The notes: generated by a model from the sequence alone, not told the origin. Positions 9,524 to 19,022 are shown, counted from the first letter of the stretch. The stretch: 64,000 nt of DNA from Bacteroidota bacterium (GCA_016705125.1 JADIYW010000029.1:62001-126000); one strand, 5' to 3'. Numbers and translations: made by a program.

Positions 9524-12508
9524 ATGTACAAAAAACGTTATGCGCTTTTCTTGTTTTTAGTGTGGACAACCTTTTTTTCTTCTCTAAATGGGCAGGAAAA
9601 TAAGTGGCAGCAAAAAGTAGATTATAATATTTCGGTGCAATTGATTGATACCATGCGCCTTTTGGAGGGGTTTGTGCAAATTGATTATTACAACCAATCG
9701 CCCGATACTTTGTACAAACTTTATATGCACTTATACCCGAATGCTTATAGTAATTCCAAATCCCCATTGGCAAAAGATATGCTAAACGCAGGCATGACCG
9801 ATTTTCAGTTTGCAAAAGAAAAAGATAGAGGGTATATCGATGGATTGAATTTTGTAATAAATGGCGAGAAAGTAGTTTTTACAATAGATAAAACGAAGAA
9901 CGATTTGGCAGAGATTGTTTTGAATAAGCCCTTGGTGCCAGGTGATTTTATAAAAATTGCTACTCCGTTTAAAACCAAATTGCCTAAATTGTTTTCGAGG
10001 AGTGGTTATGCCGATGGCATTTTTTCCGTTACACAATGGTTTCCCAAAGTGGCAGTTTACGATTGGCAAGGGTGGCATCCAATGTCTTATCTCGATAAAG
10101 GCGAATTTTATGATGAATGGGGAGATTATACAGTTAAAATTACCGTTCCCAAAAAATATAAAGTAGCCGCTTCAGGGCAATTGACCAATCAAGTGATTAA
10201 TATCGATAGCACACAGTCTTTTTATTTTAAACAAGAAAAAATACACGATTTTGCCTGGTTTGCCTCCAGAAAATATAAAATATATAGCGATTCTGTTTTT
10301 CTTCCCTCGGGCAAAAAGATAGCTGTTTATACCTATACTTATTCTAAAGGAATTTTTGAGGGGGCAAATGAGTATGTTAAAAACACTTTGCTTTATTATT
10401 CAGATAAAATTGGTGATTATCCTTATGGACAATGCACCATTGTGGAGGCTGAGCAGGGTATGGGCAGCGGGATGGAATATCCAATGATTGCAAATATAAC
10501 GTCGACACAAGATACGAATTATCTAAAAGCAGTAGTGGTGCACGAAGTGGGGCATAATTGGTTTCAGGGTGTTTTGGCAAATAATGAAAGAGAACAACCA
10601 TGGCTGGATGAAGGGATTAATTCGTATTATGAAAAAAGAGCTACCTCAAATACTTTAACTGAGATTGAAGGCATGTTTGAGGCAATGAAAAAGAAAAAAA
10701 TAGGTCAATTTTTTGGACTTAATGATTTGCCTTCCAATCCAATAGCTACATTTGGAATATTAATGCAACAGCGGCTTGGTCGATTTCAGAAACAAAACGA
10801 ATCAGCTGAAAAGTTAAGTCTTATAAATTATGGCTTGGGCGTATATGAGGGCGTTCCGATGGATTTAAAATTATTAGAAAATTATTTGAGTGTTTCAACC
10901 TTTGATTCTATCATGCGCCTTTTTTACAAAACGTATCAGTTCAAACATTTTAATGAAAAAGACTTCCGGAATCATTTTGAAAATGCCAGTCAAAAAGATT
11001 TGAGCTGGTTTTTTTATGGATTAATGAATACTGAAAAACGAATTGATTTGGCGATTAAAGATGTTAAATTGGATGAATATTCATTTAAAATTAAGTTGGT
11101 CAATAAAGGTGAAATTGCCATACCTTTTTCACTAAGCACAAAGTTAAATGGCGAAATCATAGAAACCTATTGGTTTGAGCCATTTGCAAAAGATACCAAT
11201 GTTGTAATAAAAAAAATAGCCTGCGACCAAATTGCAATTGACGACCAATGGGCTTTGAATGAATTAAAACGACAAAATAATTTTTATAAAATAGATAAAA
11301 AGTGCCCAAAATTTGAACCACTGAAGATTCAGTTTCTGGGAAGTATTGAAAATCCGAAACGGACTCAAATTTATTTTACACCAATTTTGGCTGGTAATAA
11401 ATACGACAAGTTTATGCTTGGTGTCGCAATTTACAACAGAGTGTTTCCTGCCAAAAAATTAGAATACGAATTGATTCCAATGTTTGCAATTGGTTCGAAG
11501 CGACTTTCGGGAATATTTAACGTGAATTATTATCTGCATCCTAAATTAGCACATACGCGGGAGATAAAAATTGGAATGCATGTTTCTACATTTAGTTTTA
11601 CCCAAAAACCTGTTACCCGTAATTATTTGAAAGTAGAACCGCATATCAGTTGGGCATTCAAACCAGGTGGCGAATCGAGTAATTGGTCGGAATTGCTGCA
11701 ATTTAGAACCATTTTTATTAGCAATCAAGTGCCCGAGTATGACACTAGTGATTTTACAAAATTTAAAATTGAAAGAACAAATAATTGGTTTAATGAGTTG
11801 AGTTATAGGGTTCAATTTGATAGAAAGTTGAATCCATTTTTTGCAAACATAAAAGTATTGCAAAGCACTAATTATCTGAGGGCTTCTTTGGAAAGTAAAA
11901 TTAAACTTAATTATGGCAACATAAAGAATAAATATTTCAGCATTCGTTTATTTGCAGGTGGTTTTTTGTGGCGTCGAGAATCGTTTCGATTTGGTTTGAA
12001 TCCTAATCAGGCTTTTGGTTTGAGTGCGATAACAGGTGAAAACGACTTTTTGGTGGATGGTTATTATTTTGGAAGAAGCGAGCAAACAGGATTTAGTTCA
12101 AAGCAATTGTTGATGGGAGAGGGCAATTTTAAGGTTATTTCAACCTTGCAAGGCGTAAACATTGGCAAAACGGCCAATTGGCTGATGGCTGTAAATTTGA
12201 CAGCTGATTTTCCATGGAAATATTTGCCGATTCAGTTTTTTGCAGATTTTGGTTATACCTTTAATAATAGCATTCCAAATGGAGATCCACTGCCCGACAA
12301 AGGGTTTCATTATGATGCAGGTGCAAGTATTTCCATTTTTGATGATGCCTTACAAGTTCATTTTCCATTTTTGATGGATAAAGAATTTAAGACTTATTAT
12401 AAAGCCAATGGAAATAAATTCAGGGGAAAAATTACCTATACCTTCGACCTTAAAAAGCTAAATCCACACGCACAATTGAGAGATATTAGTAGGTTTATAA
12501 GTTTTTAA
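9524..12508 (+). CDS. M1-family metallopeptidase fused to a probable outer-membrane barrel
   Basis: A 994-residue exported protein (signal peptide ending SSLNGQ, about residue 24). Residues about 30-500 are an M1 (gluzincin) aminopeptidase. The zinc motif HEVGH is at 340-344, followed after 18 residues by Glu363 in DEGIN, and the substrate-side motif is GSGMEYP just upstream (GxMEN-like with Tyr for Asn). Residues about 510-600 look like a beta-rich linker. From about 615 to the end, strands alternate polar and aromatic residues and the protein ends in Phe (ISRFISF), which suggests an outer-membrane barrel that would tether the peptidase. It is followed 10 bp later by a lipoprotein gene. The peptidase call is firm; the barrel call is inference. 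Confidence 0.88.
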   Translation: MYKKRYALFLFLVWTTFFSSLNGQENKWQQKVDYNISVQLIDTMRLLEGFVQIDYYNQSPDTLYKLYMHLYPNAYSNSKSPLAKDMLNAGMTDFQFAKEKDRGYIDGLNFVINGEKVVFTIDKTKNDLAEIVLNKPLVPGDFIKIATPFKTKLPKLFSRSGYADGIFSVTQWFPKVAVYDWQGWHPMSYLDKGEFYDEWGDYTVKITVPKKYKVAASGQLTNQVINIDSTQSFYFKQEKIHDFAWFASRKYKIYSDSVFLPSGKKIAVYTYTYSKGIFEGANEYVKNTLLYYSDKIGDYPYGQCTIVEAEQGMGSGMEYPMIANITSTQDTNYLKAVVVHEVGHNWFQGVLANNEREQPWLDEGINSYYEKRATSNTLTEIEGMFEAMKKKKIGQFFGLNDLPSNPIATFGILMQQRLGRFQKQNESAEKLSLINYGLGVYEGVPMDLKLLENYLSVSTFDSIMRLFYKTYQFKHFNEKDFRNHFENASQKDLSWFFYGLMNTEKRIDLAIKDVKLDEYSFKIKLVNKGEIAIPFSLSTKLNGEIIETYWFEPFAKDTNVVIKKIACDQIAIDDQWALNELKRQNNFYKIDKKCPKFEPLKIQFLGSIENPKRTQIYFTPILAGNKYDKFMLGVAIYNRVFPAKKLEYELIPMFAIGSKRLSGIFNVNYYLHPKLAHTREIKIGMHVSTFSFTQKPVTRNYLKVEPHISWAFKPGGESSNWSELLQFRTIFISNQVPEYDTSDFTKFKIERTNNWFNELSYRVQFDRKLNPFFANIKVLQSTNYLRASLESKIKLNYGNIKNKYFSIRLFAGGFLWRRESFRFGLNPNQAFGLSAITGENDFLVDGYYFGRSEQTGFSSKQLLMGEGNFKVISTLQGVNIGKTANWLMAVNLTADFPWKYLPIQFFADFGYTFNNSIPNGDPLPDKGFHYDAGASISIFDDALQVHFPFLMDKEFKTYYKANGNKFRGKITYTFDLKKLNPHAQLRDISRFISF

Positions 12509-12518
12509 ATAGAAGGAG

Positions 12519-13439
12519 ATGAAAAAGATTATTTTTATTGGTTGTATAGTTTCGTTAGTTTTCTTTTCTTGCAAAAAGGATGAAAAAGAGGATATTGAAG
12601 ATGGCTTTTCATTTCCTTTAAAAAAAGTGAATGTAATTGGAACAAATGGTTTGGTAGAACATCAAGGAAAGTTATGGGTAGCAGATTTATTGGGTGCCCA
12701 AATAATTGGATTTGATCAACAAACAGGGAAAATATTTGCTACTTATACAAAGTCATTGTTAAAATCGGCACCCGATGATTTGTGTTTTATAAACGATACC
12801 ACTTTTGCATGGACTTCATTTTTTACGGGGGAAGTAAAAAAAACGACATATAGCGGACAAACCACGCTGCTAGCTTCAGTAGGTAAAAATGTAAATCCAA
12901 TAGCCAAAATTCCAAATAAAGACGCGGTGGCTATTTCATTTTCAGTTGGGAATAATCAAGCTTTATTGGAAATTAATGTTTTGAATGGACAAATTGATAC
13001 AATTGTAAAAAATATTCCTGCTATAAATGGATTTGATATAACTCAAGAGGGAATTTTGTATGCACCCATTACAGATAATGCTTCTTTGTTGGGAAAAGGA
13101 AAAATATTAAGAGTAGATATAAAGAACAAAACATTTGAAATAATTACCCCAAATTTTCCAGAAATGCCTTCGAAGGAAGGATTTCTATTTGCCACAGGTA
13201 TTGTAATGGTTGGTTCGGATAATATGATGGTTTTGCAATCGTTAAATCCAGTGTCGGTGTATAGTGTAAATACAGTAGATAAATCGGCTCAATTAAAGGG
13301 CATTTTGACACAAAAAATTGGCGACAATATTTGTTTGGATGGACATGGGAATGTATTGGTTTCGACATTTATTGGCAATGAGATAGTAGAAATTAATAAT
13401 ATAAGTGGTGAAAAAAGGACGATACGGATAAAAAATTAG
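12519..13439 (+). CDS. Lipoprotein with SMP-30/propeller-like repeats
   Basis: A 306-residue lipoprotein: the signal peptide ends FFSC (Cys18) followed by the +2-onward KKDEKED acidic/basic stretch typical of Bacteroidota surface lipoproteins. The body shows blade-like repeats (GLVEHQGKLWVADLLGAQII, ICLDGHGNVLVSTFIGNEIV), resembling SMP-30/gluconolactonase-type beta-propellers. No metal ligands can be assigned with confidence, so an enzymatic role is open. The gene begins 10 bp after the M1 peptidase stop, with GAAGGAG directly in front of ATG, so the two are co-transcribed. Confidence 0.7.
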   Translation: MKKIIFIGCIVSLVFFSCKKDEKEDIEDGFSFPLKKVNVIGTNGLVEHQGKLWVADLLGAQIIGFDQQTGKIFATYTKSLLKSAPDDLCFINDTTFAWTSFFTGEVKKTTYSGQTTLLASVGKNVNPIAKIPNKDAVAISFSVGNNQALLEINVLNGQIDTIVKNIPAINGFDITQEGILYAPITDNASLLGKGKILRVDIKNKTFEIITPNFPEMPSKEGFLFATGIVMVGSDNMMVLQSLNPVSVYSVNTVDKSAQLKGILTQKIGDNICLDGHGNVLVSTFIGNEIVEINNISGEKRTIRIKN

Positions 13440-13478
13440 GTTTTTGAAATAAAAAAAGGAAAAAAGTATTCAATTTAG

Positions 13479-13486
13479 TATTTTTG
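13479..13486 (+). promoter_or_regulatory. Candidate -7 element
   Basis: TATTTTTG matches TAnnTTTG exactly and is 13 nt before the start of the small membrane-anchored protein gene. Confidence 0.3.
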
Positions 13487-13499
13487 TAAAAAAATAGAT

Positions 13500-13865
13500 A
13501 TGAAAAAAGCGCTTATAATCACCCCAATTGTATTAATCTTTGGAATAGTAATATTTTTTATGGTTTGTAATTACACCTATAGCGATGGCAAACGAGCAGG
13601 CTTATTGGTTAAGTTTTCTAAAAAAGGATTTGTTTTAAAAACCTATGAAGGTGATTTGAATTTGGGTGGTGTTAATCCAATACCAGGCAATACAATTGCT
13701 AATAATGTATGGCATTTTTCGGTAAATGATGAAGCGGTGGCACAAGCATTGATGAATTTGGAAGGTAAAAATGTGCGTTTGCATTATAAAGAAAAATTAA
13801 AAGTAATGCCTTGGCAAGGAGAAACACCTTATTTGGTAGATAAGGTAGAGATGTTTGATAAATAG
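13500..13865 (+). CDS. Conserved small membrane-anchored protein
   Basis: A 121-residue protein with one N-terminal membrane segment (about residues 4-24) and a small beta-rich domain facing the periplasm. The segment YSDGKRAGLLVKFSKKGFVL, then KTYEG, is the signature of a family widespread in Bacteroidota and Proteobacteria. It has often been labelled 6-phosphogluconate dehydrogenase in databases without support, and nothing of that enzyme is present here. The function is unknown. The gene appears to stand alone with its own promoter-like element. Confidence 0.7.
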   Translation: MKKALIITPIVLIFGIVIFFMVCNYTYSDGKRAGLLVKFSKKGFVLKTYEGDLNLGGVNPIPGNTIANNVWHFSVNDEAVAQALMNLEGKNVRLHYKEKLKVMPWQGETPYLVDKVEMFDK

Positions 13866-13925
13866 AAATATTATTTTCCTTTTTTCTTTTACCAAAATAT
13901 TAACAAGCACTATTAGAGATTTGTT

Positions 13926-13933
13926 TAATTTTG
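13926..13933 (+). promoter_or_regulatory. Candidate -7 element
   Basis: TAATTTTG, an exact TAnnTTTG match, 50 nt upstream of the degenerate-zincin gene. Confidence 0.3.
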
Positions 13934-13983
13934 TTATGGTTCAGTAAAATGAATTGTAATTAAGTTAGCTAGATTTTTGTAAT

Positions 13984-15123
13984 ATGACGAGGATAAATAA
14001 ACTATTTTTTCTATTTTTTTGTCTGTTTATTGTTTGTTTAAATGGTAAAAGTCAAGTCGTCAATTATAAAATAATTTCCCAAATTGAATTGCCAAATGAT
14101 AGCCTTTTAAGGGTTCGTTTGTTGGGTAGTTTAGATGTATTTTTGGGTGATACAAGGTTTGATTTACAAAACTCTAAAATGGTTGACCAGGATCATTATA
14201 GCCAGTATTTTGATTTTTTTGATATGTTAAATGGTGTTGAAAGAAGCCGAAAATATAATGACAGTTCTTTTTTTAAATGTTACCTCAAAAATGTAGTTTT
14301 ACAACCGAATGGTGATTATAGAATAGAGCTATCTTATTATGGAACCTCACCAGAGATGGAAATAATTAATAAGTTGAATATTACTTTTTTGGCAAAAGAA
14401 AACAATGAGAATTTTAAGTTTTTTTGTCCGTTTAAAGAAAATTCAGAAGCCTGGAAATCAAAGAAAATAGGCAATATAGATTTTTTTTATAAAGAGAAAT
14501 TTGATAAAAAGGAAGCAAAAGATTTCGATAGATATAATTCTTCTTTGGCAAAAAAAATGGCAATTAAGCCGCTGACTTTTAGGTATTATAATTGTAAAGA
14601 CATTCAAGAAGTATATAAATTATTGGGAATAGATTATGACATTTCTATCAATGGAGAAATGCGGTCTGGTTATTTTGATCAGAAAAATAAATTATTCTTG
14701 TCGGGAACCAATTCGTTTCAATATAAGCATGACTTGACACATACATATTTTGCACTCAAATATGCGGATAGTTTGCGGAATTGGATGGGAGAGGAAGGTT
14801 TCAATATTTGCAACAACGATTATTGGGGATTGCCCGGAGATGAAATTTTTAAATTGCTTAAAGATTTTATTCAATCAAATCAGTATTTTTCGCCTTTGGA
14901 CGCATTGAAGGGAGATGAATATCTTAAACATCCAATATTAATTAAATACCCAATTGCAGCGGTATTGGTTAGAAAAGTGGAGAAGGAATATGGATTTGAA
15001 AAAGTACTTGAACTTATAAGTTGCGGAGAAAATGAAGAAAATTTTATCACTAAATTTGTTCAAATTACAGGAATAGGTTTGGATAAAATTGACGAAACAA
15101 TAAAAGAAGAATTAAAACGATAA
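13984..15123 (+). CDS. Exported protein with degenerate zincin motif
   Basis: I do not recognise this 379-residue protein. It has a signal peptide (ending NGKSQ, about residue 24). The C-terminal half carries HDLTH at 249-253, followed 17-18 residues later by GEEGF (Glu270/Glu271). This spacing is very like HExxH-x18-E of gluzincin peptidases and of peptidase-MA-like domains, but with Asp in place of the catalytic Glu. It may therefore be an inactive or altered metallopeptidase-fold protein of the periplasm or cell surface. The N-terminal half is beta-rich with no recognised domain. A DinB-like gene begins 6 bp after the stop, so they are probably co-transcribed. Confidence 0.6.
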   Translation: MTRINKLFFLFFCLFIVCLNGKSQVVNYKIISQIELPNDSLLRVRLLGSLDVFLGDTRFDLQNSKMVDQDHYSQYFDFFDMLNGVERSRKYNDSSFFKCYLKNVVLQPNGDYRIELSYYGTSPEMEIINKLNITFLAKENNENFKFFCPFKENSEAWKSKKIGNIDFFYKEKFDKKEAKDFDRYNSSLAKKMAIKPLTFRYYNCKDIQEVYKLLGIDYDISINGEMRSGYFDQKNKLFLSGTNSFQYKHDLTHTYFALKYADSLRNWMGEEGFNICNNDYWGLPGDEIFKLLKDFIQSNQYFSPLDALKGDEYLKHPILIKYPIAAVLVRKVEKEYGFEKVLELISCGENEENFITKFVQITGIGLDKIDETIKEELKR

Positions 15124-15129
15124 ATTATT

Positions 15130-15648
15130 ATGTCGTTTAAAAAGGAAATAGATTTTTTGAATAAAAAAAATACGATGGAATTAAAAGGAAGTATTGGTGC
15201 ATTAACGGGCGAATATAGAAAGGCATTAGATGAACTCATATTGGTGATAAAACCGTTAAATGAGATACAAATAAGTCAAATAGTAGATGTAGAAACGAAA
15301 GATCCAGACTGTACGAGCATTCAAAATATTTTGACACATGTCATTTATGCTGGCTATAGGTATACTTATTTTATGGAAAAGCATATAGGATTAGAAACGA
15401 ATCCGCCCAAAAGAAATGTATTACAAACAAGCGAACAATTTATTGAAGGACTGAATGTCATGTTGAATTATTGTATCAATTTTTTTGTGCAAAATCCAAA
15501 TTTGAAATTAGTGGAACATGTAAACTCGAAAAAGATAAAAGTAACTTGGGGTCAAATATATGATATCGACCAATTAATGGAACATGCCGTTATGCATATA
15601 TTGAGACATCGAAGGCAGATTGAAGGGTTTTTAGAAAAGAGAAAGTAA
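15130..15648 (+). CDS. DinB-like metal-binding protein
   Basis: A 172-residue DinB superfamily protein. The expected metal triad is visible: His70 (NILTHVIYAG), His152 and His156 (EHAVMHILRHRRQIEGFL), the most recognisable DinB block. Members are four-helix bundles, some using bacillithiol or mycothiol, but the substrate is unknown. The start at 15130 gives a 15-residue Lys-rich leader; a second ATG at 15175 (MELKGS) gives a more typical N-terminus and may be the real start. It sits 6 bp behind the degenerate-zincin gene and converges on the response-regulator gene. Confidence 0.85.
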   Translation: MSFKKEIDFLNKKNTMELKGSIGALTGEYRKALDELILVIKPLNEIQISQIVDVETKDPDCTSIQNILTHVIYAGYRYTYFMEKHIGLETNPPKRNVLQTSEQFIEGLNVMLNYCINFFVQNPNLKLVEHVNSKKIKVTWGQIYDIDQLMEHAVMHILRHRRQIEGFLEKRK

Positions 15649-15654
15649 ATAAAC

Positions 15655-16407
15655 CTATTTAAAATGCTGCAAAAACAAATCTTTATAACTTGGCGATATT
15701 TCAATTTCCGTATTGTCTAATAATTTCACATAACCACCCGTTCCTTTGTGGTACGATTTTATAAACTGCAAATTGATGATATGCGTTTTGTGCACACGCA
15801 TAAATGGGAAAGGCAAAATTTCGGTAAAATGCTTTAAAAAACGACATACCATTTTCTTTGAGCCATCATTTAAATACACATCCGTAAAATTTCCATTTCC
15901 TTTCAATCGTACTATATTCTCAATTCTAACCACTTCAAAACCCTCCATTGTAGGCAATATAATTTGTTGTTTTTCGGGTTTGTTTTCTTTAAAGTTTTCA
16001 ATAATTATTTTGTTTCTGTCAAAGTCTGCCTGAATAGCAATTTCTTCTTGTACCTTATTTACAGCCACAATCAATTCCTCGATGCTCAAAGGCTTAAGAA
16101 GGTAATAAGCAGCACTCATATTTAAGGCTTTTAATGAATACTCAGAGTAGGCTGTTACAAATATTGTTTTGAATGAATAACCTTTACATGCTTCTAAAAC
16201 ATCGAAAGCATTTCCAAAGGGCATTTCTACATCCAAAAAAACCAATTGTGGTTGCTCATTCGCAATTAGTGGAACGGCTTCTTTGATATTTTGAGCAGTA
16301 CCAATCACGGATATTTGTGGGCAGTATTTGCCTAGGTAACTTAGCAAAACATCCCGAGCGGTGGACTCATCTTCTACAATTATACTTTTTATTTTTTGCG
16401 ACATCAC
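15655..16407 (-). CDS. LytTR-family response regulator
   Basis: A 250-residue regulator. The receiver domain (about 5-120) has acidic pocket Glu12-Asp13, phospho-acceptor Asp59 (VFLDVEMPFG), the TAYSEY switch and LKPLS lysine. A LytTR DNA-binding domain (about 150-250) is shown by VVRIENIVRLKGNGNFTDVY and by FMRVHKTHIINLQFI. It would bind DNA as a dimer after phosphorylation. The gene lies 14 bp downstream of a LytS-like sensor kinase on the same strand, so the two form a two-component system. Target genes cannot be deduced. Confidence 0.95.
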   Translation of the reverse strand: MMSQKIKSIIVEDESTARDVLLSYLGKYCPQISVIGTAQNIKEAVPLIANEQPQLVFLDVEMPFGNAFDVLEACKGYSFKTIFVTAYSEYSLKALNMSAAYYLLKPLSIEELIVAVNKVQEEIAIQADFDRNKIIIENFKENKPEKQQIILPTMEGFEVVRIENIVRLKGNGNFTDVYLNDGSKKMVCRFLKHFTEILPFPFMRVHKTHIINLQFIKSYHKGTGGYVKLLDNTEIEISPSYKDLFLQHFK

Positions 16408-16421
16408 TTTAGGTTGAATAT

Positions 16422-18320
16422 TTAAATGTCAAAACTTATTTTCACTACCGTGCCTTCATTTGGCGGAAGCAATTCGGTTGTTTTATAGCTAATATTTTTG
16501 CTGTACAAGTTATTAAGCAGTGTTATTCTATTTTTCGTATTTTTTATGCCAATGGAATTATGCGATTGTTGGTTCTTCGTTTTAAGCAATTGACTTTTGG
16601 TAAATCCAATGCCATCATCTTCAATTTTTATGAGCAATTGTTTGTTATGTAAAACAAAATCCAATTGTAATAATCCTTTGGTTTCTTTGTACCGCAAACC
16701 ATGCCAAATTGCATTTTCTACCTGCGGTTGAATGAGCATATTAGGTATTTCGATGGTGTCACAATCAATGTTTTCGTCAACGCTTATGGTATAGCTAAAT
16801 TTATCAGAAAATCGAAGTTGTTCCAAATCCAGATATCGCTTAAGCAACTCTAATTCGGTGCTTAATGAAATAAAATCCTTATTAGAATTTTCCATTGTAC
16901 TGCGCATCAAATTTGAATAGGCACTCAAATATTTATTAGCTGCTAGCTCGTCATTTTGCGCGATATAGTTGTTTATGCTGTTTAAACTATTAAATACAAA
17001 ATGCGGATTCATCTCGCGGCGCAACGACTGTAATTCTATTTTTTTGTTTTTTATTTTTATCGAATTCAGGGTTTTTATAATGAATAAAAGGAGTCCTAAT
17101 AAAATAGTGGAGGCAAAAATAAGGACATAGTTAAAGGTGTTCTTTTTTCGAATCAACTGGTCTTTTAATTTTTTTTCAGCTTCCAATTGTGCTATTTTTT
17201 CTTCCGTAATTGCAATTAATTTGGTGTCGACAATTTCAACATCATTCTTAATTAAATCTTCCAGATTCGACAAATATTGTTTGTACAAACTAATTATTTT
17301 CTGTGTATTTCCTCTTTTTTGGTAAATAATAGCCATGGCTTCAATACAATCTTTGGAGGCTTTTGTTTTGTGGTTTTTTATTGCAATGTCATAGCTTTCT
17401 TGTAGTAATAGAAGTGCTTTTTCGTCGTCATCATTTTTTAAATAAACATCAGCTAAATTTTGAATTTGTTTAATTTTTAAGTCGGTATTTTGCTGAATGT
17501 CTTTTCGCTCTAATATTTTTTTCTGAACTTTTATGGCTTCATCAAATTGTCCTGTAGAAATATAAACATTTGTAAGTTGGTTGCCAATTGAAGAAGCGCC
17601 AGAGGCAGTTATTGAGGTGTTGTATGCATTATTATAACTTTCTATTGCTTGTGGAATATTGTTTTGTTGCATCTGAATATTGCCCAACTGTTGGTATGTT
17701 TCTCCAAGTTCTGTTTGAATAGATGGATTTTTTGCTTTTTCATCTTCCAATAGTTTTATATTGTTTTCTAGAAGATCAACATTTTTATCTAGGTTAGAAT
17801 TGTTTTTTAAGCGGTTTACATCATTTAAATTAATTTGATTAAAATATCCAAATGCTGTTTCTTGTTTGAGTTTTCCATTTATATCTTTTTTGTCTGTTGT
17901 TGGTTTTTCTATATCTTCTATATTTGATTCATTAGAATTTGAAGAAGGAGTCTCAGCAATTCCAAAGTCATCGCTTCCCGCATCTTCATAGTTTTGGATG
18001 GCTTGACTGATTTTATTTTGTGCTTCTTGCGATTTTGCGAGCAATCGACTAACCCTACTTTTGTCTTGTTTCTTTTTTAGTTTCTCATAAATCAATTTGG
18101 CTTTAGCATAAAATTCTTCTGCTTTTAAATAATTGCCGTTTTTCAAATATTCATTTCCCAATTGTTCATACGATTTTGCAATAGCATATTCGTCATTCGT
18201 TTTGTATGCATTGTCTAATTGCACGCTTTCTTTTACAATGGCATTTTCCTTTGGTGGAGCAGTCTGCGCAACAATAACTGTTAAAAGCTGAAATAGAATT
18301 AAGGTGATTATAAATCTCAT
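16422..18320 (-). CDS. TPR-containing LytS-like sensor histidine kinase
   Basis: The preferred start is ATG at 18320, giving 632 residues and a proper signal peptide (MRFIITLILFQLLTVIVAQ). An in-frame ATG at 18401 lies upstream of a -7 element and would bury that peptide. Periplasmic residues about 25-380 are TPR repeats (AKSYEQLGNEYLKNGNYLKA and others), then one membrane segment (FNYVLIFASTILLGLLLFII). The His_kinase domain has H-box REMNPHFVFNSLN (His440) and an ATP site with EDDGIGF and GIKNTKNRI. It autophosphorylates and passes phosphate to the LytTR regulator 14 bp downstream. The signal sensed by the TPRs is unknown. Confidence 0.93.
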   Translation of the reverse strand: MRFIITLILFQLLTVIVAQTAPPKENAIVKESVQLDNAYKTNDEYAIAKSYEQLGNEYLKNGNYLKAEEFYAKAKLIYEKLKKKQDKSRVSRLLAKSQEAQNKISQAIQNYEDAGSDDFGIAETPSSNSNESNIEDIEKPTTDKKDINGKLKQETAFGYFNQINLNDVNRLKNNSNLDKNVDLLENNIKLLEDEKAKNPSIQTELGETYQQLGNIQMQQNNIPQAIESYNNAYNTSITASGASSIGNQLTNVYISTGQFDEAIKVQKKILERKDIQQNTDLKIKQIQNLADVYLKNDDDEKALLLLQESYDIAIKNHKTKASKDCIEAMAIIYQKRGNTQKIISLYKQYLSNLEDLIKNDVEIVDTKLIAITEEKIAQLEAEKKLKDQLIRKKNTFNYVLIFASTILLGLLLFIIKTLNSIKIKNKKIELQSLRREMNPHFVFNSLNSINNYIAQNDELAANKYLSAYSNLMRSTMENSNKDFISLSTELELLKRYLDLEQLRFSDKFSYTISVDENIDCDTIEIPNMLIQPQVENAIWHGLRYKETKGLLQLDFVLHNKQLLIKIEDDGIGFTKSQLLKTKNQQSHNSIGIKNTKNRITLLNNLYSKNISYKTTELLPPNEGTVVKISFDI

Positions 18321-18337
18321 ATTCAATTTTGTTACTG

Positions 18338-18345
18338 CAAAGTTA
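18338..18345 (-). promoter_or_regulatory. Candidate -7 element of the kinase-regulator operon
   Basis: Minus-strand TAACTTTG is an exact TAnnTTTG match, 17 nt before the ATG at 18320. Its position supports that start over the one at 18401. Confidence 0.45.
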
Positions 18346-18431
18346 AGTATATAAAAAGGTTTTGTCTTCATTTTCACCAAGTCAAATGAGGCATTCACCA
18401 AGTGTAACTTTTTATGAGCTCACTTTCAATA

Positions 18432-18439
18432 TACTTTTG
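18432..18439 (+). promoter_or_regulatory. Candidate -7 element of the rhodanese gene
   Basis: TACTTTTG matches TAnnTTTG exactly, 20 nt before the rhodanese start codon. Confidence 0.4.
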
Positions 18440-18459
18440 GGTAAACAAAAAATTAAAAC

Positions 18460-19014
18460 ATGAAAAAATTAAATGTAGTTCACTGGTTATTCGCTTTATC
18501 GATTATAAGCGTATCGGCCCAAATTGACCCTAAGTTGCCAGCTTCTAAAGTAGATTTCGATGCTTTCGAACAATTAACAAAAGAGGTAAATGAGTATCGA
18601 AAAGATCGTTTATTGAATTTAGATGATTTTCTGAAGTATGCGCAAGATTCAAATACCATTATTTTAGATACACGTTCTACCGAAATGTATAATCGAAAAC
18701 ATGTAAAAGGTGCAGTTCACCTCGATTTTACCGATTTTACACAAACCAATTTAGATCGATTAATACAATCAACTGAAAAGCGAATTTTGATTTATTGCAA
18801 TAATAATTTTGAAAATGACGAAATAAGATTTGCCACCAAAATGTATGTTCCAATGGTAAAAAAGGAGAAACAACTGACCCTTGCGCTTAATATTCCCACT
18901 TTTATCAATTTATATGGTTACGGTTATCGCAATGTATATGAATTAGCAGATTTGGTGTCTGTATATAATTCAAAAATTGAATTTGAAGGAACTGATGTAA
19001 TAAAAATTAAATAA
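18460..19014 (+). CDS. Exported rhodanese-like protein
   Basis: A 184-residue protein with a signal peptide (ending SVSAQ, residue 21) and one rhodanese-like domain. LDTRSTEMYNRKHVKGAVHL (69-88) is the CH2A-type entry motif and the expected catalytic Cys113 is in IYCNNNFEN. The loop after it is unlike the CxxGxR loop of typical sulfurtransferases, so activity and sulfur donor are unsure. The location is probably periplasmic. A MuiA-like gene begins 8 bp downstream, and the sensor kinase is divergent upstream. Confidence 0.85.
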   Translation: MKKLNVVHWLFALSIISVSAQIDPKLPASKVDFDAFEQLTKEVNEYRKDRLLNLDDFLKYAQDSNTIILDTRSTEMYNRKHVKGAVHLDFTDFTQTNLDRLIQSTEKRILIYCNNNFENDEIRFATKMYVPMVKKEKQLTLALNIPTFINLYGYGYRNVYELADLVSVYNSKIEFEGTDVIKIK

Positions 19015-19022
19015 AATAAATC

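Noticed and set aside
13500..13865. 6-phosphogluconate dehydrogenase
   Set aside because: This is an inherited database label for the family; the 121-residue protein has none of that enzyme's domains.
18321..18401. Upstream ATG extending the histidine kinase by 27 residues
   Set aside because: It would place a perfect -7 element inside the gene and bury the signal peptide that begins at 18320.
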